Below are positions 1-5,962 of a DNA stretch of 7,495 nt, one piece after another (position 1 is the stretch's first letter; every line of letters begins with the position of its first letter). Origin of the DNA: AC-37 sp036386455. Its GTDB lineage: Bacteria; Actinomycetota; Thermoleophilia; Solirubrobacterales; Thermoleophilaceae. The notes beneath the pieces are model-generated. The model was given only the letters and a program-made list of their open reading frames with translations. It had not been told where the DNA came from and did no database searches. The position numbers and the translations under genes were made by a program. The stretch lies in assembly GCA_036386455.1 (NCBI GenBank), contig DASVVS010000061.1, forward strand, positions 1-7,495. Reading direction: 5' to 3'.

Positions 1-1394
1 TACACGCTCGCCAGCGACCGGGCCCGCGGCTCCTCGCGGGGGGTCGCCCAGGAGTCGGCGATCGAGGGATCGCCGCTGTCGAAGTCCGGATGCTTGTTGA
101 TCCAGCGCCGGCGCCCCTCGTGGAACGCGAGCACCTGCGCCTCGTCGAACAGCGCGCGCCGGTCGGTGGCGCGTCGGGCGAGCAGCCGGGTCGTGGCCGC
201 CGCCAGCCGCGGGAGGGTGAAGACGTCGTAGTAACGCGAGCGGTGGCTGAAGAGATCGAGGTACTCGTCGGTCTTCCCGGCCCGGTGAAGCTGCCGCACC
301 AGCTCGACCCCCATCGTCGGCATCGTCCCCGAGCCGCCGAGCCCGTCGGCCATCCAGTAGTGCCCCGTGAACTTGTGCTCGCGCCACTCGCCCCACCTGG
401 CGAGCGCCTGGTCGAGCGGCTCACCGGACCCGTCGAGGGCGGCGACCACCGCGGGGACCATGGCGTCGGCTTGGAGGAAGGCATCACCGATCCCGCGCCC
501 GGCCGCGGGATCCTTGAAGTGCCCGGCATCGCCGATCAGCACCCAGCCGGGTCCGCATGGCTCGCGGAAGTAGGCCTTGAACTTGCGGACCCCGTGAACC
601 TTCGTGGCAATCCGAGCGTCGACCAGCGCGCGCGCCATGGGCTCGCACGTGCGCATGTACTTCAGGAGCCCCCCGGTGAGGTCCTTGCAGAACTCGTCGC
701 GCCCGGCCTGCTCGGGCGACACGCCCACGAGGAACAGGCCGCTGTCGGCCGGGCCGCCCCACACCATCTGGTCGCCCCAGCGGTGGAAGATGAGGGTGTC
801 GTCCGACCACGGCGCGGCACCCTCGAAGAATGTCCAGTAGTAGAAGCGCGCGTTCTCGGTGATGTTGTACTCGCGTGCCTCGCAGAGCTTCGCGACGGTC
901 GAGGAGCGCCCGTCGGCGCCCACCACGAGCTGGGCGTGCAGCTCGTACTCCGAGCCGGCCGAGGCGACGCGGACACCCGCCACGCGGTCGCCGTCGCGGA
1001 CCAGGCCGACGACCTTCGTGTTCGTCCGGACATCGACGCCGGCCTCGGCCGCCGCGTCCCTGAGGATCGGGTCGAGCAGGTGACGGCGGATCACCGCCGC
1101 GGCCCCGAGGTCGCCGGGGCGCTGCGGGAAGTCCGCGATGATGTGGAGGTCCTCGAGTCGCGTGTCGGCGCGGCACATGAAGGGCACGCCGAGCCTGCGG
1201 ACCGCATCGATGACGCCGAGGCGGTCCAGGAACGTCAGCGAGTCCGCCTGAATCAGGTGGGAGCTCAGAACCGGGCGATCGACGCTCGTCTGGTCCACGA
1301 CCACGACGTTCAGCCCCTCGCGGGCCAACAGGGTGGCGAGCGACGCCCCCGCCACCCGCGACCCGACGACGACTACGTCGAACGACTCGCTCAC
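1..1394 (-). CDS. FAD-dependent monooxygenase/geranylgeranyl-reductase-like oxidoreductase, C-terminus beyond window
   Basis: The product is a flavoprotein of the PHBH fold group (phenol-hydroxylase/halogenase/geranylgeranyl reductase-like). These proteins use FAD and usually NAD(P)H to hydroxylate or reduce an organic substrate in the cytoplasm. From the GTG start the frame runs 464 codons to the window edge without a stop. A dinucleotide-binding strand and glycine turn sits at residues 6-17 (DVVVVGSRVAGA); the middle glycine of GxGxxG is Arg13, a variant I associate with actinobacterial members. Residues 157-163 carry the DG motif (VVGADGR) and residues 286-303 the GD motif (LIGDAGHFKDPAAGRGIG), which contacts the FAD ribityl and pyrophosphate. 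The GTG start overlaps the stop of the upstream hydrolase by four bases (GTGA), so the two genes are likely translationally coupled; only a weak G-rich site precedes it. The substrate cannot be read from the sequence. I am sure of the fold and cofactor, not of hydroxylase versus reductase. Confidence 0.9.
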   Translation of the reverse strand, partial: MSESFDVVVVGSRVAGASLATLLAREGLNVVVVDQTSVDRPVLSSHLIQADSLTFLDRLGVIDAVRRLGVPFMCRADTRLEDLHIIADFPQRPGDLGAAAVIRRHLLDPILRDAAAEAGVDVRTNTKVVGLVRDGDRVAGVRVASAGSEYELHAQLVVGADGRSSTVAKLCEAREYNITENARFYYWTFFEGAAPWSDDTLIFHRWGDQMVWGGPADSGLFLVGVSPEQAGRDEFCKDLTGGLLKYMRTCEPMARALVDARIATKVHGVRKFKAYFREPCGPGWVLIGDAGHFKDPAAGRGIGDAFLQADAMVPAVVAALDGSGEPLDQALARWGEWREHKFTGHYWMADGLGGSGTMPTMGVELVRQLHRAGKTDEYLDLFSHRSRYYDVFTLPRLAAATTRLLARRATDRRALFDEAQVLAFHEGRRRWINKHPDFDSGDPSIADSWATPREEPRARSLASV

Positions 1395-2401
1395 GCGTGC
1401 CCCGCCTTCGCGAGCTCCACCGGTGCGGCGTTGCGCTCGAGGAACAGGAGCTGCGCCGCCACGACCTTCTCGAACGACGAGTCCCTGAACGGCTCGTAGT
1501 GGTCGCCCGGAATCTCTAGCAGCTCGGCGTGCGGCGCCTTACGCGCGGCCTTGCGCGCGGCCCGGCGCGAGATCAGCTCGTCGTCCTCGCCGAGCACGAC
1601 GAACATCGGGCAGTGGATCCGCCCGACGGTGCGCAGCGAACTCCAGAGCGGAACGGCCATCATGAAGCGCGCCGAGCAGTCCTGTGGCCACGGGTAGCCG
1701 TCGGGGTTCAGCGCGGCCTGCGCCCTCAGCGCCTGCGTGCCGCTGCGCGTGGCCACTGCGCCGGGGCCGCCCGCCAGCGGGATGTAGTGGGGGTCGCGCC
1801 CGACGGCCGCTCGCACCAGGTCCCGGAACGCGTGCAGGCCGAGGCGCATCGACAGGACCGGTGGCACCTCGATCGCCTCGTACGGACCGCTGGTCACGGG
1901 GCACTGCGCGACGATCCCAGCCAGGCCGGGCATCCGCGCGGCCACGTCCATCGCCACGCCGGCCCCGAACGACATGCCCCACAGCACGATGCGGTCGTAC
2001 TCGAAGCCGAGCACCGCCCGCGCGTACTGCACCGCGGCGCGCAGGTCCTCGCGCTGGCGTCCGATCCGCAACACCTGCCGCGGCTCGCCGCCGCTCTGGC
2101 CGAAGTGGCGGAAGTCGAACAGCAGCACGTCGTGGCCCGCGTCCGCGAAGCGCTCGGCGAAGCGCGGCAGGCCCAGCTCCTTGAGCGCGCCGGCGCCCGG
2201 CGTCATCACGATGCACATCCCACTCGTCCCCGGCCCGTAGTGCCAGGCCGCGCAGTCGCCGTCCCCGGACGGGATGCGCAGCTCGGTGACGCGTTCCGGC
2301 AGCTCCTCGACTCCCGGGTTGGTGATGCCCGTCGGGCGGCGGTCGGCGAGCTGTTCGATCGGCGGGGCTTCGGGCGCCGCGGAGTTAGGGCCGGCGGTCA
2401 T
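1391..2401 (-). CDS. alpha/beta hydrolase
   Basis: A 336-residue serine hydrolase of the alpha/beta fold, probably cytoplasmic, with no signal peptide or membrane segment. The nucleophile elbow is GMSFG with Ser144 (residues 142-146). The likely acid is Asp273 or Asp274 in GEDDE (271-275), and the likely catalytic histidine is His301 in GDHYEPF (299-305). The stretch TPGAGALKE at 67-75 sits where the oxyanion loop should be, and DFRHFGQSGG (96-105) is the typical strand-4 turn. An insert at about 175-245, between the core strands, probably forms a lid. I chose the ATG at 2401 because GGAGGA lies four bases upstream; an in-frame ATG farther upstream (2512) has no such site and would add 37 residues of non-homologous-looking sequence. 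It is followed directly by the flavoprotein gene with a 4-bp overlap, so the pair may act in sequence on one substrate, for example ester or ring-cleavage-product hydrolysis beside an oxygenation. That pathway is inference. Confidence 0.93.
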   Translation of the reverse strand: MTAGPNSAAPEAPPIEQLADRRPTGITNPGVEELPERVTELRIPSGDGDCAAWHYGPGTSGMCIVMTPGAGALKELGLPRFAERFADAGHDVLLFDFRHFGQSGGEPRQVLRIGRQREDLRAAVQYARAVLGFEYDRIVLWGMSFGAGVAMDVAARMPGLAGIVAQCPVTSGPYEAIEVPPVLSMRLGLHAFRDLVRAAVGRDPHYIPLAGGPGAVATRSGTQALRAQAALNPDGYPWPQDCSARFMMAVPLWSSLRTVGRIHCPMFVVLGEDDELISRRAARKAARKAPHAELLEIPGDHYEPFRDSSFEKVVAAQLLFLERNAAPVELAKAGHA

Positions 2402-2412
2402 ATGTCCTCCAT
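2402..2412 (-). promoter_or_regulatory. Shine-Dalgarno site of the hydrolase gene
   Basis: On the minus strand GGAGGA lies just before the ATG at 2401, giving a strong ribosome binding site. It decides the start in favour of 2401 over the upstream in-frame ATG at 2512. Confidence 0.8.
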
Positions 2413-2413
2413 T

Positions 2414-2427
2414 AATGAAATTTCGTT
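2414..2427. promoter_or_regulatory. AT-rich near-palindrome, possible operator of the hydrolase-monooxygenase pair
   Basis: The 14-mer AATGAAATTTCGTT is self-complementary except for one mismatched pair (12 of 14 positions), with the perfect core GAAATTTC. It lies about 13 bases upstream of the hydrolase start codon, next to the ribosome binding site, in a markedly AT-rich patch of a very GC-rich region. That placement suits a repressor operator or the AT-rich end of a promoter. No regulator gene is in the window, so the binding protein is unknown. Confidence 0.35.
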
Positions 2428-2758
2428 CCGGGGTCAGTCGTGTATGAAGGACCGCCCGAGCGCGAGCCGGATCGGGGCCCCGGATTGCACCCGGAGGTGT
2501 GCCGCTCTTCACCCGGCGGTGGGGAAGCGGAGCGGCGGCGCCTTGCGGCGCGCGAGGGCGGGCTCACCGTGCCGACGCTCGTGGCTGCGTCCGGCGAGAC
2601 AACGGCACCCCCGCGGATCGGTCTGCTCCGCGCACTGACTGAGCAGGTGCGGGGGCGGTCACACGTGAGTGACCGACCGCGTGTGGCGAGAGCGATCGCC
2701 TTTGCCGAGAACGGATCGACTATGGAGTAGGCGCGTCGGCTGAGGCACCTGGGCGGGG
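2428..2758. other. intergenic region with no convincing gene
   Basis: This stretch between the VOC gene and the hydrolase gene holds only ORFs with poor composition and no ribosome binding site; a 96-codon plus-strand frame (2440-2730) is rich in Arg, Gly, Pro and Glu and looks like chance. It does contain dyads. CCCCCGC (2608-2614) pairs with GCGGGGG (2649-2655), enclosing CTGCTC (2623-2628) and GAGCAG (2641-2646). GGTCAC (2657-2662) pairs with GTGACC (2669-2674) across a 6-base loop. They could be a terminator for the VOC transcript, an operator or RNA structure, but there is no T-run. Confidence 0.5.
2608..2674. repeat. cluster of inverted repeats (nested stem plus adjacent dyad)
   Basis: A nested stem is possible: a 7-bp outer arm CCCCCGC/GCGGGGG and a 6-bp inner arm CTGCTC/GAGCAG. 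Immediately after it comes the perfect dyad GGTCAC-N6-GTGACC. All arms are exact. The cluster is about 85-150 bases downstream of the VOC stop and more than 200 bases upstream of the hydrolase start. No poly-T tract follows on either strand, so an intrinsic terminator is not proven; a regulator site or structured leader is equally possible. Confidence 0.35.
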
Positions 2759-3169
2759 CTAGCCACGGGTGGAGATCTGTTGCACCGCCCAGCGGTTGCC
2801 GTCCGGATCGCCGAAGAAGACGAACCCGACGTTGTCCAGCTCATCGGGCTGAGCTGTCCGATTCTCGCCCATGACTTGAATCTCGCTGACCTCCACGCCT
2901 CGCTCGACCAGCTGAGCACGCGCGGCCTTGATGTCCGAGACCACGAGCTGCAAGCCCTTGAGCGAGCCGGGTGGCGGCATGTCGGGGACGACCCCCTCAC
3001 CTACGACGATCGAGCAACCGGACCCTGGGGGAGTGAGCTGGACGATGCGCTTGCCCTCCATGACCTCGACGTCGTGGTCCACGTTGAAACCGAGTTGCTC
3101 GGCATAGAAGGCCTTCGCACGGTCCACGTCCGAGACGGGGAGCACCACCACTTCGAGCGTCCAGTTCAT
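2759..3169 (-). CDS. VOC family protein (glyoxalase/bleomycin resistance/dioxygenase fold)
   Basis: A 136-residue vicinal-oxygen-chelate protein with two beta-alpha-beta-beta-beta modules. The first opens with LEVVVLPVSDVDRAKAFYAE (residues 5-24) and the second with LQLVVSDIKAARAQL (73-87), ending in FFGDPDGNRWAVQQ (118-131), the usual C-terminal signature. Members bind a metal and act as lyases, dioxygenases, thiol transferases or drug-sequestering dimers. The positions that normally supply metal ligands look altered: no His in the first strand and Gln rather than Glu near the end (Gln130-Gln131). A non-metal or binding role is therefore possible. The ATG is preceded by AGGAG (3177-3181) with a 7-base gap, a good ribosome binding site. 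It stands alone, 116 bases after the upstream gene on the same strand, so it may have its own promoter. The substrate cannot be predicted. Confidence 0.9.
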   Translation of the reverse strand: MNWTLEVVVLPVSDVDRAKAFYAEQLGFNVDHDVEVMEGKRIVQLTPPGSGCSIVVGEGVVPDMPPPGSLKGLQLVVSDIKAARAQLVERGVEVSEIQVMGENRTAQPDELDNVGFVFFGDPDGNRWAVQQISTRG

Positions 3170-3285
3170 GAAGCATCTCCTGTGAGTCGATTGAGCATCA
3201 CCCGGTTAGACCGCGCCGGTGCAGCGATCTCATCGGTGGGGGGCGCCGCGCTGCTCCGTGAGCGCCGGCGACAGGCACCCTGCTC

Positions 3286-4398
3286 TCAGCCGGTGTGAAG
3301 GATCCGGAAGCGATCGGGTTCCGCCGGATCTCGATCGACCACCTGGATCGGCGCCCAAGCCCATTGCCAGACGCCGATGCCCGGCACGCGGGAGAACCGG
3401 ATCTGCCCACGGGTGCCCTCGACCGCAACGCTCGGCCAGGGTCCGCCGGTGCGCGCCGGCTCCGCGCCGCGAGAGCGCAGCACGTCGGCGAGGACAGCGA
3501 CCGTGTCGTAGCCCTCGAATGCGACGAAGGAGGGACGTTCGCGCAGCCGCTCGCGGAGGGCCGCCTCGACTCGTGCGCCGAGCGGGCCGAGGCGGTCCGG
3601 GAGGTAGCGGAGGAACGGGATCGCGACGCCGTCGTCGCCCAGCGACGTCGCCCAGCCGGCGAACTCGGGCTGTCCGGCCGGAGCGCCGATCAGGGTCCCG
3701 GCGAGGCGCTCGTCGCGGCGGACGGACCTGACGATCGACACCGCCGGCTCGGGGTGACCGACCAGAAGGAGTAGAGCGGTCGCGCGAAGGCCGGCGAGCT
3801 CGTCGCACATGGCCGCGGGGGTGAGCGCGCGCATGTCGAGCTCGACGACGGTGCCGCCATGCCGGGCGAGGTGGTCCCGCAGGACGCGGGTCCCAGATGC
3901 CCAGTAGACGTTCGGCTCGGCTGCCACGGCGATTCGACGGTGGCCCGCGGCGAGGAGGAAGTCCGCGTAGATCTGCCAGCCGCGGGACTGTGCCGGGGCC
4001 AGCCGCGCGACCCATTCCGCCGGCCCCTCGGTGAGCGCGTCGAGAACCGCTGAGGAGCAGAGGAACGGAAGGCCGAGTGCCTCCGCCGTGGCGGCAGCCG
4101 CTCGCGCGACCACGCTGTGGTACTCCCCCGCCAAGGCAGCCACGCCGAGGCGCTCCAGGTCCTCCACCGCCGCCGCGGCCTTCCGCGGATCGGCCGCGGT
4201 GTCCCGGACCACCAGCTCGAGTGGTCTTCCGGCCACCCCGCCGGCGTCGTTGACCTCCCGAGCGGCCAGCTCGAGTCCGGCGAGCAGGTGCCGGCCTGCC
4301 TCGACCCAGCCCGGCGGAGTCAGCGGAACGAGGGCTCCGATCCGAATGGACGACTCGCCCGCCCGCGCCGCGTCGGGTGGCGATGGCGGCGGGTCCAT
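3286..4398 (-). CDS. branched-chain amino-acid-type substrate-binding protein lacking a signal peptide
   Basis: A 370-residue type I periplasmic-binding fold of the Leu/Ile/Val-binding or AmiC type (Peripla_BP_6). The hallmark beginning is IRIGALVPLTPPG (residues 18-30), followed by GLELAAREVNDAGGVAGRPLELVVRDTAADP (41-71), then a second lobe with EPNVYWASGTRVLRDHL (161-177) and FVAFEGYDTVAVLADVL (291-307). The N-terminus (MDPPPSPPDAARAGES) has no hydrophobic core, Tat motif or lipobox, and the codons upstream add only Arg-rich sequence, so secretion is not supported. No permease or ATPase genes of a Liv transporter are adjacent. Two readings remain: a cytoplasmic ligand sensor like AmiC, or an orphan binding protein exported by an unseen route. 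There is no Shine-Dalgarno site before the ATG; a -10-like CAGAAT seven bases upstream suggests a leaderless mRNA. The stop lies 116 bases before the VOC start. Confidence 0.88.
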   Translation of the reverse strand: MDPPPSPPDAARAGESSIRIGALVPLTPPGWVEAGRHLLAGLELAAREVNDAGGVAGRPLELVVRDTAADPRKAAAAVEDLERLGVAALAGEYHSVVARAAAATAEALGLPFLCSSAVLDALTEGPAEWVARLAPAQSRGWQIYADFLLAAGHRRIAVAAEPNVYWASGTRVLRDHLARHGGTVVELDMRALTPAAMCDELAGLRATALLLLVGHPEPAVSIVRSVRRDERLAGTLIGAPAGQPEFAGWATSLGDDGVAIPFLRYLPDRLGPLGARVEAALRERLRERPSFVAFEGYDTVAVLADVLRSRGAEPARTGGPWPSVAVEGTRGQIRFSRVPGIGVWQWAWAPIQVVDRDPAEPDRFRILHTG

Positions 4399-4436
4399 GC
4401 GATGGATTCTGCCTGCCCGCCGCCGGGGTGTCACAA
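4399..4436 (-). promoter_or_regulatory. possible promoter of the binding-protein gene giving a leaderless mRNA
   Basis: On the minus strand TTGTGA (4431-4436) and CAGAAT (4406-4411) are separated by 19 bases, and the ATG follows seven bases later. That spacing would place the transcription start at or very near the start codon, matching the missing ribosome binding site. The -10 box is a poor match to TANNNT and the spacer is long, so this is tentative. Confidence 0.3.
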
Positions 4437-4481
4437 CCAGGGGTCGTGCGCTGTTCCCTGGGGTGCGGGCCTGGCGACTGG

Positions 4482-5738
4482 CTAGGCGACGCCCGCGGCC
4501 GTCTCGCGCGGGTCGATGTGCACGCCGCGCCGGCGCAGCAGCGCGGCGGCGGCGACCGCGGCGAGCGCGATCTCCGCGGCGGCGACCAGCAGCATCAGGT
4601 CGCGCGGGCCGGTGAGCGCCATCAGGACGCCCGCCAGCAGGAAGCCGGCGGCGAAGCCCCAGGCGGCGAGCCACTCGATCGCGGCGAAGGCCCGGCCGTG
4701 CAGGCGCGGGGCGACCTCGGTCTGCAGCAGCAGGCGCTCGTGCACGACCGCGAGCCCGTTGCCGCAGCCGGCGACCGCGAACGCCGCGACCGCCGGTCCG
4801 AGCGACGGCGAGACGCCGATCGCGAGGCCGCCTGCGCCGAGCAGGGCGAGGCCGCGGACGAACCCGCGCTTCAGGCGGGGCGCGTCGCCGCCGCCCGAGC
4901 CGCGCAGGGACCCGCCGACGAAGCCGATCCCGTAGGCCGCCGCGAGTGCCGCGTAGCCGGAGGCGCCCGAGCCGAGCGCGTCGGTCGCGAACGGCAGCTC
5001 GACGACGTTGTAGACGGCGCCCAGCAGAGCCCCGATCGTCGATGCGGCCACGATCAGGCGCAGCAGCGGCATCCCGGCCAGGGCGGCGATGCCCTCGCGC
5101 GCGTCGGCGAGCAGCGAGCGGACCGTCGCGGGATCGTCGGCTTCGGCGGCGACGGGCTCGCCGAAGCGCAGCCGGGCGAGGATCAGCGCCGAGATGGCGA
5201 AGGTGGCGCCGTTCGCGAGCAGCAGCTCCTCCGGGCCGACCGCGAGCAGGGCGAGCGCGGCGACGGCGGGACCGACGACGAAGCCGGCCTGGCCAGTGGC
5301 GCCGTAGAGCGACGTGGCAGCGGCCGAGCGTTCCTCGGGGACGAGGCTGGGCAGGGCCGCCATCGCGGCCGGGCGGAAGAGGGCGGTGCCGGTGCCCGCG
5401 AGGAGGGCGAACGCGATGGTCGCCGCGAGGCTCCCCGAGAGGGCGACGCCCACGAACGCGACGGCCCGCACGACGTCGGCGATCACGGCGCAGCGGCGCC
5501 GCGACCAGCGGTCGGCGGCCGCTCCGAGGAGCGGCCCGAGCACCATGGCCGGGGCGAAGTCCGCGAGCAGCACCAGGCTGATCGACCAGGGTGACTCGAG
5601 GCGCTCGTACGCCACGAGCAGCAGCGCGACGTAGCCGGCGCCGGTGCCGAGCGCCGACTGGACGAGCGCCGCGAAGAACCAGCGCGCGCGCCGCTCGCTG
5701 CGGAGCAGTGAGAGCGCGGGGGTCACGACTGTGCGCAC
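4482..5738 (-). CDS. MFS transporter, exporter-like (MFS_3/EntS-type)
   Basis: A 418-residue integral membrane protein of the major facilitator superfamily, with about 12 predicted hydrophobic segments in two halves. Early segments span roughly residues 19-43 and 54-74, later ones about 293-310, 312-332, 353-374 and 379-401. The loop after the second segment carries the MFS motif A relative GAAADRWSRRR (72-82), and FRPAAMAALPSLVP (121-134) resembles the conserved segment of the enterobactin-exporter and macrolide-efflux type, so export by proton antiport is most likely. A hydrophilic loop at about 192-215 joins the halves. The GTG start has no Shine-Dalgarno site and lies inside a 12-bp perfect inverted repeat. 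The frame runs open back to the TAG of the last hexapeptide ORF 72 bases upstream, so reinitiation or structural control is possible. A later in-frame GTG (codon 5) is an alternative start. The cargo is unknown; the neighbouring peptide ORFs make a small peptide a candidate. Confidence 0.9.
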   Translation of the reverse strand: MRTVVTPALSLLRSERRARWFFAALVQSALGTGAGYVALLLVAYERLESPWSISLVLLADFAPAMVLGPLLGAAADRWSRRRCAVIADVVRAVAFVGVALSGSLAATIAFALLAGTGTALFRPAAMAALPSLVPEERSAAATSLYGATGQAGFVVGPAVAALALLAVGPEELLLANGATFAISALILARLRFGEPVAAEADDPATVRSLLADAREGIAALAGMPLLRLIVAASTIGALLGAVYNVVELPFATDALGSGASGYAALAAAYGIGFVGGSLRGSGGGDAPRLKRGFVRGLALLGAGGLAIGVSPSLGPAVAAFAVAGCGNGLAVVHERLLLQTEVAPRLHGRAFAAIEWLAAWGFAAGFLLAGVLMALTGPRDLMLLVAAAEIALAAVAAAALLRRRGVHIDPRETAAGVA

Positions 5739-5764
5739 CGCCGGAGCCAGGTGGCGGTGCGCAC
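5731..5764. promoter_or_regulatory. 12-bp perfect inverted repeat over the MFS start codon
   Basis: GTGCGCACCGCC (5731-5742) is exactly repeated in inverse orientation as GGCGGTGCGCAC (5753-5764), with a 10-base loop. In the MFS mRNA this is a very GC-rich hairpin that includes the GTG start (5738-5736), so it could hide the start codon. Each arm also holds the 8-bp palindrome GTGCGCAC (5731-5738 and 5757-5764), which could be paired protein-binding sites. The geometry is certain; the role is inferred. Confidence 0.6.
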
Positions 5765-5785
5765 GCCGCGGTGGTTGATGCGGTC

Positions 5786-5802
5786 GCGGCCTGCTGGGCC
5801 GC
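5786..5802 (-). promoter_or_regulatory. GC-rich hairpin after the last hexapeptide ORF
   Basis: GCGGCC (5786-5791) and GGCCGC (5797-5802) form a perfect 6-bp stem with a 5-base loop, starting nine bases after the TAG of the third hexapeptide ORF in the direction of transcription. No T-run follows, so it is not a classical intrinsic terminator. It could reduce read-through into the MFS gene or stabilise the 3' end of a short peptide mRNA. Confidence 0.4.
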
Positions 5803-5810
5803 TCCGCGAG

Positions 5811-5831
5811 CTAGTACTTGCCGTAGGGCAT
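5811..5831 (-). CDS. six-residue ORF MPYGKY (array copy 3, nearest the MFS gene)
   Basis: ATG, five sense codons and TAG encode Met-Pro-Tyr-Gly-Lys-Tyr. GAGGAGG (5836-5842) lies four bases upstream of the ATG, one of the strongest ribosome binding sites in the window. The ORF is in the same frame as the MFS gene, which begins 72 bases after this stop with no sense-frame interruption. It differs from copy 2 only in Tyr for His and TAG for TGA. I know no family with this sequence. It may be a secreted or modified peptide precursor or a leader peptide; translation is inferred from the SD, the conservation and the kept stop. Confidence 0.55.
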   Translation of the reverse strand: MPYGKY

Positions 5832-5870
5832 GTGGCCTCCTCGTCGTGGGTAGGCGGAACGTGCTTCGGG

Positions 5871-5891
5871 TCAGTGCTTGCCGTAGGGCAT
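5871..5891 (-). CDS. six-residue ORF MPYGKH (array copy 2)
   Basis: ATG to TGA encoding Met-Pro-Tyr-Gly-Lys-His. AGGAGG (5896-5901) lies four bases before the ATG. The start is exactly 60 bases from those of the two neighbours. Its stop is TGA where the others have TAG, a two-base change that keeps termination and argues that the stop is selected. The first 12 coding bases are identical in all copies. No known family is recognised. Confidence 0.55.
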   Translation of the reverse strand: MPYGKH

Positions 5892-5930
5892 GCCGCCTCC
5901 TGTTCGTGGGTCTGCGAACCGTGCTTCGGG

Positions 5931-5951
5931 CTAGTAGCGGCCGTAGGGCAT
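5931..5951 (-). CDS. six-residue ORF MPYGRY (array copy 1, first transcribed)
   Basis: ATG to TAG encoding Met-Pro-Tyr-Gly-Arg-Tyr. GAGGAGG (5956-5962) lies four bases before the ATG. Arg replaces the Lys of the other copies through three base changes in one codon, a conservative protein change with a fully changed codon. It is the first copy after the cupin gene, whose stop is 119 bases upstream of this ATG on the same strand, so it may be co-transcribed with the cupin or have its own promoter in 5963-6070. No known family is recognised. Confidence 0.55.
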   Translation of the reverse strand: MPYGRY

Positions 5952-5962
5952 GTCGCCTCCTC

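Noticed and set aside
90..1499. 469-codon plus-strand ORF opposite the flavoprotein gene
   Set aside because: The minus strand carries FAD motifs and a recognisable fold; this frame has no domain, no SD and shadow composition.
1529..2638. 369-codon plus-strand ORF opposite the hydrolase gene
   Set aside because: Low-complexity Arg/His/Ala-rich translation with no motifs; the hydrolase has a complete catalytic triad on the other strand.
3190..3285. Hairpin after the binding-protein stop as an intrinsic terminator
   Set aside because: Only a 5-bp GCGCT/AGCGC stem is found and no T-run follows, so it cannot be separated from chance in GC-rich DNA.
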